Below are positions 1 through 6,065 of a stretch of DNA of 7,384 nt, piece after piece. The stretch covers positions 1 to 7,384 of the forward strand of contig JAFGQA010000090.1 in NCBI GenBank assembly GCA_016935885.1, in the 5' to 3' direction. This DNA is from Phycisphaerae bacterium (GTDB lineage: Bacteria > Planctomycetota > Phycisphaerae > UBA1845 > UTPLA1). A model generated the notes under the pieces. It saw only the letters and a list, made by a program, of their open reading frames with translations, did not search any database and was not told where the DNA came from. Position 1 is the stretch's first letter; each line of letters opens with the position of its first letter. A program made the position numbers and the translations under genes.

Positions 1-160
1 CCGCCGACGCCGATCGGAACCGCGACCGTGAGGGAGCGGTCAGCGTTCACCCTTGAGGAACGTCGGCAAACCGGTCATCCCCGTCGGTCGGCCACAGGGG
101 GCCGACGCCGCAACGAAGCGTCAATGGAGCATGCACGCTCAACCCTAAAACGCTCTAGCA

Positions 161-178
161 TGCGGTGTTCGTCCCTCG
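161..178. repeat. 18-nt direct repeat, left copy
   Basis: The 18 bases TGCGGTGTTCGTCCCTCG occur here and again, in the same orientation and without mismatch, at 1437-1454. The right copy lies inside the last codons of the minus-strand transporter gene. A looser match extends to the left: TAGCATGCGG at 156-165 resembles TAGCGTGCGG at 1421-1430, if an 11-nt length difference is allowed. An 18-nt exact match is not expected by chance in 7 kb. The two copies bracket the gene at 369-1316. This could be a duplicated scrap of a transporter 3' end or a dispersed repeat. Confidence 0.7.
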
Positions 179-182
179 GCGG

Positions 183-218
183 GTGGCACTGACGGTGTGC
201 CACTGCTCCTGAGCAGTG
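183..218. repeat. Overlapping REP-like stem-loops
   Basis: Two perfect inverted repeats overlap. GTGGCAC (183-189) pairs with GTGCCAC (197-203) across a 7-nt loop. CACTGCTC (201-208) pairs with GAGCAGTG (211-218) across two bases. Because they share bases 201-203, only one can form fully at a time. The architecture matches the other short stem-loops in this window (2935-2957, 6066-6083). It is probably a dispersed intergenic repeat. Function is unknown. Confidence 0.65.
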
Positions 219-267
219 CGACCTCGAAAGGTTCCCGAAGGACCCTGCTTGAAAGCATCCACGTGGC

Positions 268-285
268 GTGCGTCCCTTGACGCAC
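268..285. repeat. Short stem-loop (7-bp stem)
   Basis: GTGCGTC (268-274) and GACGCAC (279-285) form a perfect stem around the loop CCTT. Read on the minus strand it begins GGTGCGTC-AAGG, which resembles the GGTGCGAGAA-GGGA hairpin at 1336-1359 on the other side of the gene at 369. The two may be divergent members of one repeat type. There is no T-tract, so it is not a classical terminator. Confidence 0.55.
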
Positions 286-368
286 CATTCAAATGTGGGC
301 CTCCAATTAGTGCGTCGGTGACGTACCCTACAACTACAACTCAGAAATGACCGACCGGGACACGCACG

Positions 369-1316
369 ATGAAGAAACAGGGCAACGTTGACCCCGCGCG
401 GCGCGGAATTGGCCGATTCCGTGCCCATCTTCACCCAGGAGCACTTGCTGAAATCGAGAGCTGGCGCGAGCATCCCGAGTTGGGCAAGCTGACCAAACGC
501 CTGGATTCGATGGCCGATCCGAATCGGTTCTTGGACACCTACGCGGAGTGCATGGTTGCCCGACGGCTTCTTCGGCACCGCTGCGAGTTGCGCGTCGAGG
601 TACAAATACAATCAGGTAAAAGAGCAGACTTCGAAGCGACACGGAAGGATGTGTCTTTCTACCTGCATCTGAAGAGATTGAATCTCGACGATCCAACGCG
701 CCGCCTTTTTTGGATCGCGAATTCTGCTGAGGCGCTCGAGCGAATAAACCGCAAGGTCAAATTCGAGGCTCATATCTTGGGACCCGAAGCGACGAATCAA
801 CAGATTCAGGAGTTCCCACGACAGTTGAAGCACTTTGGGCAGAGCCAGCCGATCGGCGCGCAGCTCCTGTTGCCAGACGCATGCCATCCAGTCCTGCGCG
901 TGGAAATCCTCCCCGAGGGCCGCAGTAGGTACCCGAAGCTCGACCGGTCGTTCCCCAGATATCCCGGATCGTGGTTGCATGACAGCGACCGGTTCAGAAA
1001 GCTGTTGAGCAAAGGCTACAAGCAGTTTAATCCCTTCTGTTTCAACCTCATCGCGGTTACTGGCTACTGGGCGGCGGATTGGGAGGATTTCGAGCGAGAG
1101 CTCCGTGCCTTCTGGCAGAACGGGAAACACCCGGCATCGCAAGCGGCGGCGTTCTTTCGCCTCCGACAGCTAGATGATGATGAGTCTAAGTCGCTCTTGT
1201 GGCTGCGCGACGCGGGAAGTGTCGATCGGCAGACGGCACAGTTGATTCGTGAGGTGTTCGACGACAAGCCGCGTAGCCGCGCAGCCTGCGGGAGACCCGG
1301 GTCAAGCAACGAGTGA
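369..1316 (+). CDS. Hypothetical protein with possible PD-(D/E)XK nuclease-like core
   Basis: This 315-residue protein belongs to no family I can name. Residues 54-104 read like a restriction-endonuclease-type fold: a helix carrying Glu60 (YAECMVARRLL), a strand (ELRVEVQI), the turn GKRADF with Asp87, then a hydrophobic strand ending in YLHLK (100-102). In that fold the acidic residue and the (E/D)xK motif bind the catalytic metal. Here the first position is His, so cleavage activity is uncertain. The C-terminal half (222-246, NPFCFNLIAV...DWEDFEREL) is well formed but unassigned. There is no signal peptide or membrane segment, so it is presumably cytoplasmic. The start is the first ATG; no good Shine-Dalgarno precedes it. 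No partner gene lies beside it on the same strand. It converges with the transporter. By hand count 601-780 is about 48% GC against about 64% in a uvrA stretch of the same length, suggesting acquisition by transfer. That this is a real gene is likely; the fold is an inference. Confidence 0.7.
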   Translation: MKKQGNVDPARRGIGRFRAHLHPGALAEIESWREHPELGKLTKRLDSMADPNRFLDTYAECMVARRLLRHRCELRVEVQIQSGKRADFEATRKDVSFYLHLKRLNLDDPTRRLFWIANSAEALERINRKVKFEAHILGPEATNQQIQEFPRQLKHFGQSQPIGAQLLLPDACHPVLRVEILPEGRSRYPKLDRSFPRYPGSWLHDSDRFRKLLSKGYKQFNPFCFNLIAVTGYWAADWEDFERELRAFWQNGKHPASQAAAFFRLRQLDDDESKSLLWLRDAGSVDRQTAQLIREVFDDKPRSRAACGRPGSSNE

Positions 1317-1420
1317 ACCGGCAAACGCAAAAGTGGGTGCGAGAAGGGATTCTCGCACCAGCAGCGACAGGAAGGGATTCTCGCACCAGCAGTCGAGACG
1401 AGAAACCCGGGTCAAGCAAC
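1295..1420. repeat. 16-nt direct repeats flanking the convergent gap
   Basis: ACCCGGGTCAAGCAAC occurs at 1295-1310 and again at 1405-1420, 110 nt apart. Similarity extends a few bases outward with two mismatches. The left copy encodes part of the last residues of the hypothetical protein (RPGSSNE). The right copy ends at the transporter stop codon. Together they enclose the hairpin cluster at 1336-1392, as if that cluster arrived with a target duplication or a local duplication copied the gene end. The true C-terminus of the hypothetical protein may have been altered by this event. Confidence 0.65.
1336..1392. terminator. Convergent hairpin with partial second copy
   Basis: GGTGCGAGAA (1336-1345) and TTCTCGCACC (1350-1359) form a perfect 10-bp stem with a GGGA loop. 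A 22-nt stretch starting in this hairpin (1343-1364) is repeated exactly at 1371-1392, a 28-nt period, but the second copy lacks the left arm. The hairpin lies 20 nt beyond the stop at 1316 and 61 nt beyond the transporter stop. It could serve as a bidirectional transcript end. There is no T-tract on either side, so a terminator role is an inference from position; it may equally be a REP-like repeat. Confidence 0.5.
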
Positions 1421-2742
1421 TAGCGTGCGGCCAACCTGCGGTGTTCGTCCCTCGCCAGGGAGACGAAAGTCAATACGCCGAGCGTCGCCAGTACAAACGC
1501 CACGACGAAGGCGAGCGGGCCATAGTTCGTGTAGAGGAACGTGCCGATAAACGGCGCGGTGATGCCTCGAATGCCGGCCAGGAAGACGTGCGTACCCATG
1601 TAGACCTCGGCCTCGGCCGGTTTCGCGAAGTGCAGGTGGCCGATGTTCCAGGCAATGGCACCGCCGCCCATACCGAGGCCCTGGCCGATGCGGGAAAGGG
1701 CAACGAGCGCGACCGTCAACGTGAAAGGGGCGATGAGGTCGATCGTCCAGTATTGGATGATGCCGGCCGCGAGGCCACCGGTGACCGTCGCACTGGCCCA
1801 CACGATGGCGTTGACCACGCGAAACTGAATCACCCCGACGCGGTCGAAGAACCCGGCCCAGGGCATGAGCGAACCCATCATAAAGACCCGCGGCAGCACC
1901 TCCATCAGGTTGCAGCTGTGGTAGTAGTTCAGGTAAAGCTGCTTGGTGAGGATGATGGTCATGATCGGGATGATCATCATGTTCGCGGAGCCCAGGCACA
2001 TCATCGCCGTGCAATAGCGGGCATACGCGCGATCGCCTCGCAGAACATCGACCATGGAACGCAGAAGCGCCAGGGGTGAGAATCGTGACGCGCCGGCACC
2101 ATCGGCCGCGCCGGCGGCGATCGTCTTCAACTCGAGCTTCTCGCCGCGGACGTGCATTCGGCGAACGAGCAGGATGGCCACCCCGCCAATCACTGCCACC
2201 GTGGGATAGATGTACACATAGGTTGTGGCGTCCACGTCGAACAACAGCGACGCGCAGGTGACCGTGGCGATGGCGAGCGAAAACCGAACGGTCTGCAATC
2301 GGGCGGCGATACGGCCGCGCTCCAGGGTGGGATAGTTGTGCTTCCACAGGCTCGCCCGGACCGTGATGCAGCCGGACAGCATCATTCGTGCGAGCATGAT
2401 CTGAGCGGCGAAGATCCAGCCGCCCACATCGGTCCGCGGTGTGAAGGCGACGGACGCGATCAGGCCGGCACACCCTGCGGCGAAGGCCATGAACAACGGC
2501 AGCTTGCGTCGGCCCGTGGCGAGCGTGCCCCAGAGAAGTCCCATGAGGTTGGCGAACAAGGGCGTGGCCATGACGATCGTGATGAGCCAGGGTCCGGCGT
2601 TGAACGTCTTGGCGGCGACGATCGACGAGACGGTACCTTCGAACGTCCCGGCGAAGATGCCCCACAGAAAGAGGTGCTGCGTCTCGATGATGTAGTTGCG
2701 GCGTGCCATGAAGGGCACGCGTCTGATGCCGAACAGGTCCAC
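1420..2742 (-). CDS. MFS-type transporter, 12 membrane helices
   Basis: The 440-residue protein has twelve hydrophobic segments in a 6+6 pattern, roughly at 23-45, 51-72, 81-101, 107-128, 153-169, 176-193, 243-265, 283-299, 307-329, 336-365, 380-404 and 409-429. A longer cytoplasmic stretch (194-240) separates the halves, as in major facilitator superfamily carriers. The charged loop after helix 4 (RASLWKHNYP...ERGR) and the glycine-rich helix 10 (RIGQGLGMGGGAIAWN) fit that fold. The substrate cannot be read from the sequence. The longest frame starts with GTG at 2742; an ATG at 2709 (MARRNYIIETQ) is an alternative, and neither has a clear Shine-Dalgarno. The 3' end carries the right copy of an 18-nt repeat and abuts a 16-nt repeat. 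It appears monocistronic, convergent with the gene at 369. Family assignment is good at superfamily level only. Confidence 0.85.
   Translation of the reverse strand: MDLFGIRRVPFMARRNYIIETQHLFLWGIFAGTFEGTVSSIVAAKTFNAGPWLITIVMATPLFANLMGLLWGTLATGRRKLPLFMAFAAGCAGLIASVAFTPRTDVGGWIFAAQIMLARMMLSGCITVRASLWKHNYPTLERGRIAARLQTVRFSLAIATVTCASLLFDVDATTYVYIYPTVAVIGGVAILLVRRMHVRGEKLELKTIAAGAADGAGASRFSPLALLRSMVDVLRGDRAYARYCTAMMCLGSANMMIIPIMTIILTKQLYLNYYHSCNLMEVLPRVFMMGSLMPWAGFFDRVGVIQFRVVNAIVWASATVTGGLAAGIIQYWTIDLIAPFTLTVALVALSRIGQGLGMGGGAIAWNIGHLHFAKPAEAEVYMGTHVFLAGIRGITAPFIGTFLYTNYGPLAFVVAFVLATLGVLTFVSLARDEHRRLAAR
1437..1454. repeat. 18-nt direct repeat, right copy
   Basis: This is the exact partner of 161-178. 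It lies inside the transporter gene and encodes the end of the protein (around RDEHR). Flanking sequence to the right shows no similarity between the two sites, so the shared block ends sharply at 178 and 1454. Confidence 0.7.
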
Positions 2743-2788
2743 GCGTCGTCTTTCATCCTGGCTGAGCGGTGTCTAACGCAAAGAGTCG

Positions 2789-2794
2789 ATTATA
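2789..2794 (-). promoter_or_regulatory. Possible -10 box of the transporter gene
   Basis: The minus strand reads TATAAT exactly, in otherwise GC-rich DNA, 46 nt before the GTG at 2742. Transcription would start near 2782, giving a leader of about 40 nt to the GTG or 73 nt to the ATG. The expected -35 position (about 2812-2817) reads CCGCGC and does not match TTGACA. The call therefore rests on the -10 element and its position only. Confidence 0.35.
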
Positions 2795-2830
2795 GCCGGG
2801 CGCTGGGCCACGCGCGGCGGCGGAAACCAA

Positions 2831-2845
2831 GAACCACCGGTTTGG
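2831..2845. repeat. GAACCACCGG dispersed motif
   Basis: GAACCACCGGTTTGG here matches, with one base missing, the reverse complement of 5708-5723. A third, looser relative is at 5868-5887. At 5700-5719 the motif is one arm of a complete stem-loop; here only one arm is recognisable, so this is probably a decayed copy. Confidence 0.45.
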
Positions 2846-2883
2846 GTCCGTGAGACCTCCGGCGGCATTCGATGATGGGTGCC

Positions 2884-2903
2884 GCGGGCGGCTTGCCCGC
2901 CCG
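2884..2903. repeat. REP-like stem-loop, GC-rich
   Basis: GCGGGC (2884-2889) pairs with GCCCGC (2895-2900) across GGCTT. An alternative register pairs CGGGCG (2885-2890) with CGCCCG (2898-2903). It resembles the stem-loop at 6130-6148. Confidence 0.55.
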
Positions 2904-2934
2904 TGCGTGCTCTCCGGTGGGTCTATGGCACACA

Positions 2935-2957
2935 CACTGGCAGGCAAGCTGCCAGTG
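2935..2957. repeat. REP-like stem-loop (9-bp stem)
   Basis: CACTGGCAG (2935-2943) and CTGCCAGTG (2949-2957) form a perfect stem around GCAAG, followed by GCAC. The outer CACTG...CAGTG arms resemble those of the hairpin at 201-218, suggesting a related dispersed repeat. Confidence 0.65.
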
Positions 2958-3019
2958 GCACCCCCCTAAACTGTCACGGACGCGCTCGGGGGCATGTTCC
3001 CGCGTGTCGCGCGGACTGC

Positions 3020-3039
3020 CCCCCGACCAAGGTCGGGGG
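3020..3039 (-). terminator. GC-rich hairpin downstream of the zinc-ribbon gene
   Basis: CCCCCGACC (3020-3028) and GGTCGGGGG (3031-3039) form a 9-bp stem with only AA between; in RNA the innermost pairs would open. It starts about 70 nt past the stop codon at 3110, in the direction of transcription. It has no T-tract. It overlaps the first unit of a tandem repeat, so it could be a transcript-end hairpin or simply part of the repeat. Confidence 0.4.
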
Positions 3040-3087
3040 CTCTTGGACCAAGGTCGGGAACTCTTGGACCAAGGTCGGGAGCTCTGG
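3025..3087. repeat. 21-nt tandem repeat, three units
   Basis: Units at 3025-3045, 3046-3066 and 3067-3087 each begin GACCAAGGTCGGG and continue with (G/A)(G/A)CTCT(T/G)G. Each contains the palindrome GACC-AA-GGTC, so the array can form three small hairpins in a row. Units are head to tail with no spacer and differ at only a few positions, so the expansion is recent. It lies in the 3' region of the minus-strand zinc-ribbon gene. Confidence 0.85.
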
Positions 3088-3109
3088 TCTGGGGCTCCTG
3101 TCGGCGTGA

Positions 3110-4294
3110 CTACTCCATCACAAAGGCGAAGCGCTTCCTGAAGTGTAAGTAATACAAGCCAACGATTCGCATGGCGACGACGGTCAGGTAGACCTTGAGG
3201 ATGATGAAGACCATCTCACCGCCCACGCCGAGCGAGGGCAATGGAGGAATGAGGCTTTGCAGGCCGATCTTTGCCAGGAAGCTGGGCGAGATCGAGATGG
3301 CGTAGGCAATACCCACGATCAGGAGCATGATCCACATGGTCAGGTAGGGGATGAGGGTTCGGGCAATCGTTCGGAAGACCAGGTCGATGCGGAGGATCGC
3401 ATTCACGGCGTCGAATGAGAAGAGCAGCAAGCTGAGCGGAATGAAGAACGCCCCGACGATCCACAGGATGGGCGACAGAGAGCCCAGCCAGCCGGGCACG
3501 AGATTGAAGGACAGGGCGATCGACAGGAATGCCGCCGGCGCCATGGGCACGCCGAAGGCGCCGAGATACCTCACGGCTGGTATGAGGAGGCCATCCACGA
3601 CGCCGTTCTCCACCTTGATGCCTGGCAAGTCATTGGAGCCCGACGCGGTGTCGTGGACGACAGATAAGTACAGCGCGCAGAGCCATCCGGTAACGACGAA
3701 ATGACCGACGATGCCGAAGCGGCCGACCATGCCCAAAGGAATGTACAGCAATGCAATGAGGGAGATGACCAGAAACATGGCGGCGTTGCTGCCGCACGTG
3801 AAAGGATAGCTGAAGCTGGCGAAGGCGTCGGCCCAGAAGCCTTCCTTGAGGCGTTGCTCGACGTCATCGCTGGCACCGAATGCATACGGCCTTTGCCGCA
3901 AACTTTCGGAGGCGTAGCCGACAGCGGCGGGCTCGCCGGTCTCGACCGGCGCCGCGGCGGGAGGAGCGGCGGGCTCGTCATGGCGGGCATCGGTTTCCAT
4001 CTCGATCTGGAAATCACCACGTCGGGGGGTCGGTTCGCCTGGTTGACTCTGCGTCGGCGGGAACTCCAATGCCAGGTTCGCCGGCTGGACATCCAGTTCG
4101 ATGGGTACGGGCGAGGCCGGCTTGGCGGCTCCGGGCGTTGGCGTGCGCTCGTGTTGGGCCTCGGCCGCCGCCGTGAACATCTCGGCAGGGACGCGGATTG
4201 GCTTGCCGCAGGCCGGACAGACCAGCTCCCCGCCCGCATGGTCCGAAGAGGCCTTCAGCAACTTGCCGCACGCGCACTTGATTCGAAAAGCCAT
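3110..4294 (-). CDS. Zinc-ribbon membrane protein (downstream paralogue)
   Basis: From the ATG at 4294 this is a 394-residue protein. An N-terminal zinc ribbon has Cys7, Cys9, Cys26 and Cys29 (CAC...CPAC). A Pro/Ala-rich, probably disordered linker follows (about 40-150), with the block ELDVQPANLALEFPP. Then about six hydrophobic segments (near 170-190, 194-213, 241-263, 271-296, 308-336, 359-381) span the membrane. The conserved end is MRIVGLYYLHFRKRFAFVME. An intracellular zinc ribbon joined to an integral membrane domain fits an inner-membrane protein, but function is unknown. The stretch after helix 2 (TASGSNDLPGI) recalls DUF4013-type membrane proteins, only as a guess. A GTG at 4306 is possible, but the paralogue aligns from the ATG, and GAGG (4301-4304) sits 6 nt before it. 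It follows its paralogue after 69 nt, probably in one transcript. Confidence 0.85.
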   Translation of the reverse strand: MAFRIKCACGKLLKASSDHAGGELVCPACGKPIRVPAEMFTAAAEAQHERTPTPGAAKPASPVPIELDVQPANLALEFPPTQSQPGEPTPRRGDFQIEMETDARHDEPAAPPAAAPVETGEPAAVGYASESLRQRPYAFGASDDVEQRLKEGFWADAFASFSYPFTCGSNAAMFLVISLIALLYIPLGMVGRFGIVGHFVVTGWLCALYLSVVHDTASGSNDLPGIKVENGVVDGLLIPAVRYLGAFGVPMAPAAFLSIALSFNLVPGWLGSLSPILWIVGAFFIPLSLLLFSFDAVNAILRIDLVFRTIARTLIPYLTMWIMLLIVGIAYAISISPSFLAKIGLQSLIPPLPSLGVGGEMVFIILKVYLTVVAMRIVGLYYLHFRKRFAFVME

Positions 4295-4300
4295 TGGAGT

Positions 4301-4304
4301 CCTC
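4301..4304 (-). promoter_or_regulatory. Shine-Dalgarno GAGG deciding the start at 4294
   Basis: On the minus strand GAGG is followed by ACTCCA and then ATG at 4294, an ideal spacing. The alternative GTG at 4306 overlaps this element, so it cannot use it. This supports the shorter protein, which also matches the start of the upstream paralogue. Confidence 0.6.
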
Positions 4305-4363
4305 ACGAAACAAGGTGGGTTTCGAATCGTCTCAGTTGATCCAGTTGCCCATTGTTGGGCGGC

Positions 4364-5578
4364 CTACTCCATCACGATCGCGAAGCGCTTCTTGAAGTGA
4401 AGGTAGTACAATCCGATGATCCGCATCGCCACAAGCGTCACGTATACATCAAGAACCTCAAAAAGAAGCGTCCCGATCAAGCCCACTTCTGGGATCTCTG
4501 GGAGGGTTGCTTGTATACCAAGGTTCATGAGGATGTATCCGGCAAGCGGAATGAACGAGGCGAGACCCACCAGGATGAACATCAGCCAGATTGAGAGGTA
4601 CGGAAGGAATGTCCTGATGATCGTCAGGAAGATCAAGTCCAGGCGGGCGAGCATTCCCATGGCGTCCAGGGCAAACAGGACGAGAGACATTGGGACGAAG
4701 AAGAGCCCGGCAAGAATCCAAATGAGCAACAGCCACGAAAGAGAAGGCGGCAGCCAATTGCAGGCGAAGCCGATCGCCAACGCCACCACCGGAGCGAACG
4801 CGACGGCATAGGCGCCGAGATACTTGAAAAACGGCTTGATGGCGTCTTCGTACACGCCGTCTGCGAATTTGATGCCTGGCATGTCTGCTGTGCCGGACGC
4901 GGTCGCCCGCAAGGCCGACAGGTATGCGCCCCAAACGTATCCGCAGAGGATCAACATGGCGGTGAGCCCGGGGGCAATGAACAGGCACGGCATGATGGCG
5001 ATGCCCACAGGGATGACCGTGATGATTAGGGCGATGATCGCCGTGCCGGCGAAGTTCGTCGCGTTTCCGACGCTCAACACCGGGTAAACGAAAGAAAGGA
5101 AGGCGTCAGCCCAGAAGCCGCGCTTTGGGCCTTGAATGACGTCGTCCGTGACGTTGCCGCCGTAGGACCTCCGCTTGGAGGGATCGTGCGCGTAGCCGAC
5201 GGTTTCGGCCACGATGGCTGTCACCGGCGCGGCCGGGAGCGGAGCGCCCTCGTCGACCACAAGATGATCCGAGCCGCCGAAGATGTCGCTCGTGGAGTGC
5301 TCGGCCCCCCCCGGCGCATTGAAGTCTGCCGCCAGAGGGGGCACGTCCAGGTCGAGATTCGCCGGTTGGAGGTCCAACTCGGCGGGCGCGGGCGTGGCGA
5401 GCGATGCAGGCGTGGGAGGTTTCGCCGGCCTGCGTTTCGCCGCCACTGCGGTGGCTTTGAACCGCTCGGCCGGAATGCGAAACGGCCTTCCACAGCCGGG
5501 ACAGGTTAGCTTCTTGCCCGCCAGCTTGGACGAGATCTTCAACGACCTACCGCACTTGCACTTGACTCGCAGCGCCAT
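4364..5578 (-). CDS. Zinc-ribbon membrane protein (upstream paralogue)
   Basis: This 404-residue protein shares its whole plan with the next gene downstream. A zinc ribbon has Cys7, Cys9, Cys26 and Cys29 at identical positions (CKC...CPGC). A Pro/Ala-rich linker carries ELDLQPANLDLDVPP (67-81). The motif GFWADAFLSFVYP (154-166) precedes about six membrane helices (near 174-196, 200-222, 251-272, 281-304, 318-345, 367-390), and the tail is MRIIGLYYLHFKKRFAIVME. Conservation of the linker block and tail argues that both parts matter. The stretch TASGTADMPGIKFADGV also aligns with the paralogue. No enzyme motif is visible; the ribbon could bind a protein or nucleic acid partner at the inner membrane face. 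The ATG at 5578 has no clear Shine-Dalgarno. It is first in a likely two-gene unit. Gene identity is secure; function is unknown. Confidence 0.85.
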   Translation of the reverse strand: MALRVKCKCGRSLKISSKLAGKKLTCPGCGRPFRIPAERFKATAVAAKRRPAKPPTPASLATPAPAELDLQPANLDLDVPPLAADFNAPGGAEHSTSDIFGGSDHLVVDEGAPLPAAPVTAIVAETVGYAHDPSKRRSYGGNVTDDVIQGPKRGFWADAFLSFVYPVLSVGNATNFAGTAIIALIITVIPVGIAIMPCLFIAPGLTAMLILCGYVWGAYLSALRATASGTADMPGIKFADGVYEDAIKPFFKYLGAYAVAFAPVVALAIGFACNWLPPSLSWLLLIWILAGLFFVPMSLVLFALDAMGMLARLDLIFLTIIRTFLPYLSIWLMFILVGLASFIPLAGYILMNLGIQATLPEIPEVGLIGTLLFEVLDVYVTLVAMRIIGLYYLHFKKRFAIVME

Positions 5579-5699
5579 AGGGCGACCCGATCAAACAGAA
5601 GAACTGGTGCCGTCCGTGCCTCGTGTGCCGCTCCGGACCACCCCCGCGAGCTCAGCCGCCCTTGACATGCCTGTCCAACAGCCCGTGGCAAAACTGTGG

Positions 5700-5719
5700 C
5701 ACCGGCGCCAAAGCCGGTG
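5700..5719. repeat. REP-like stem-loop CACCGGC...GCCGGTG
   Basis: CACCGGC (5700-5706) pairs perfectly with GCCGGTG (5713-5719) across GCCAAA. The right side with its flank, read on the minus strand, gives GAACCACCGGCTTTGG, nearly repeated at 2831-2845 and loosely at 5868-5887. Confidence 0.55.
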
Positions 5720-5853
5720 GTTCTCACGGTCAGGAACGGCGTTTCCGAGCCGCTGTCTTCCCTTTTGCCACAAGGACGGCTTCGCGCGACGATGTCATCC
5801 TGGCGTTGGCCTTGCCTGACACAGACGACGCCAATGCGTCCCATCCGTAAGTC

Positions 5854-5859
5854 ATTATA
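5854..5859 (-). promoter_or_regulatory. Possible -10 box for the zinc-ribbon pair
   Basis: TATAAT is exact on the minus strand, 276 nt before the start at 5578. No -35 match lies at the usual 16-18 nt spacing. If real, the transcript would have a leader of about 270 nt containing the 5700-5719 hairpin. This is weak on its own. Confidence 0.2.
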
Positions 5860-5908
5860 CCGTGTCGCAAAGCCGGTGGGTGTTCCAAAACCTGGGCGAG
5901 AATGGAAT

Positions 5909-5923
5909 GGGCGATGATCGCCC
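5909..5923. repeat. Small inverted repeat GGGCG...CGCCC
   Basis: GGGCG (5909-5913) and CGCCC (5919-5923) enclose ATGAT, and the palindrome continues into the loop. The stem is short, and it could be chance. Confidence 0.3.
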
Positions 5924-5962
5924 GTAAGGAGCCGCGCGGGAATAGCGTGAGCGGTCGATCCG

Positions 5963-5978
5963 CCTGCCTACGGGCAGG
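5963..5978. repeat. Stem-loop CCTGCC-TACG-GGCAGG
   Basis: A perfect 6-bp stem (5963-5968 with 5973-5978) encloses the loop TACG. A further G-T wobble pair at 5962/5979 extends it. It is likely another dispersed repeat copy. Confidence 0.45.
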
Positions 5979-6065
5979 TCTGCCAAACGGAAAGACAGCA
6001 GGCCAGCCAAGCTGCACAGTCGGTCATGTTATTCCTCCGCGATGCCCGAGCTTCCGAGGAAGAAC

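Larger units (their letters stand above)
1..368. other. Non-coding region upstream of the hypothetical gene
   Basis: I see no gene that I can support here. An open minus-strand frame (75-611) runs through it but continues antisense into the gene at 369 and resembles no family I know. The stretch holds an 18-nt sequence shared with the end of the transporter gene (161-178), two overlapping stem-loops (183-218) and a third stem-loop (268-285). The last 80 bases before the start codon at 369 are the natural place for its promoter, but I find no convincing -35/-10 pair. There is no clear Shine-Dalgarno sequence just ahead of the ATG. Confidence 0.6.
2743..3109. other. Intergenic repeat-rich region
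   Basis: No gene is supported between the transporter start and the end of the zinc-ribbon gene. The region contains a TATAAT box for the transporter (2789-2794), a GAACCACCGG motif (2831-2845), two stem-loops (2884-2903 and 2935-2957) and a 21-nt tandem repeat (3025-3087) with a strong hairpin at its edge. Short plus-strand open frames here translate the tandem repeat into repeated LDQGREL and look spurious. Confidence 0.6.

Noticed and set aside
75..611. 178-codon minus-strand frame at the left
   Set aside because: It runs antisense through the first quarter of the gene at 369 and contains no recognisable domain; the composition is atypical.
1249..2079. 276-codon open frame on the plus strand across the transporter
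   Set aside because: It is antisense to the 12-helix transporter, rich in Arg, Asp and His as GC-rich shadow frames are, and resembles no family.
1412..2665. 417-codon minus-strand frame overlapping the transporter
   Set aside because: It is the same DNA in another frame, full of Arg and His with no hydrophobic pattern. The frame of 1420-2742 gives clear membrane helices instead.
3025..3087. Tandem array considered as a CRISPR
   Set aside because: Units are adjacent without unique spacers, only 21 nt long, and no cas gene is present.
4304..4306. GTG at 4306 as start of the downstream zinc-ribbon gene
   Set aside because: It overlaps the GAGG ribosome-binding site that fits the ATG at 4294, and the paralogue aligns from that ATG.
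5662..5667. TTGACA on the plus strand, suggesting a promoter
   Set aside because: There is no -10 match 16-18 nt downstream and no plus-strand gene that it could serve.
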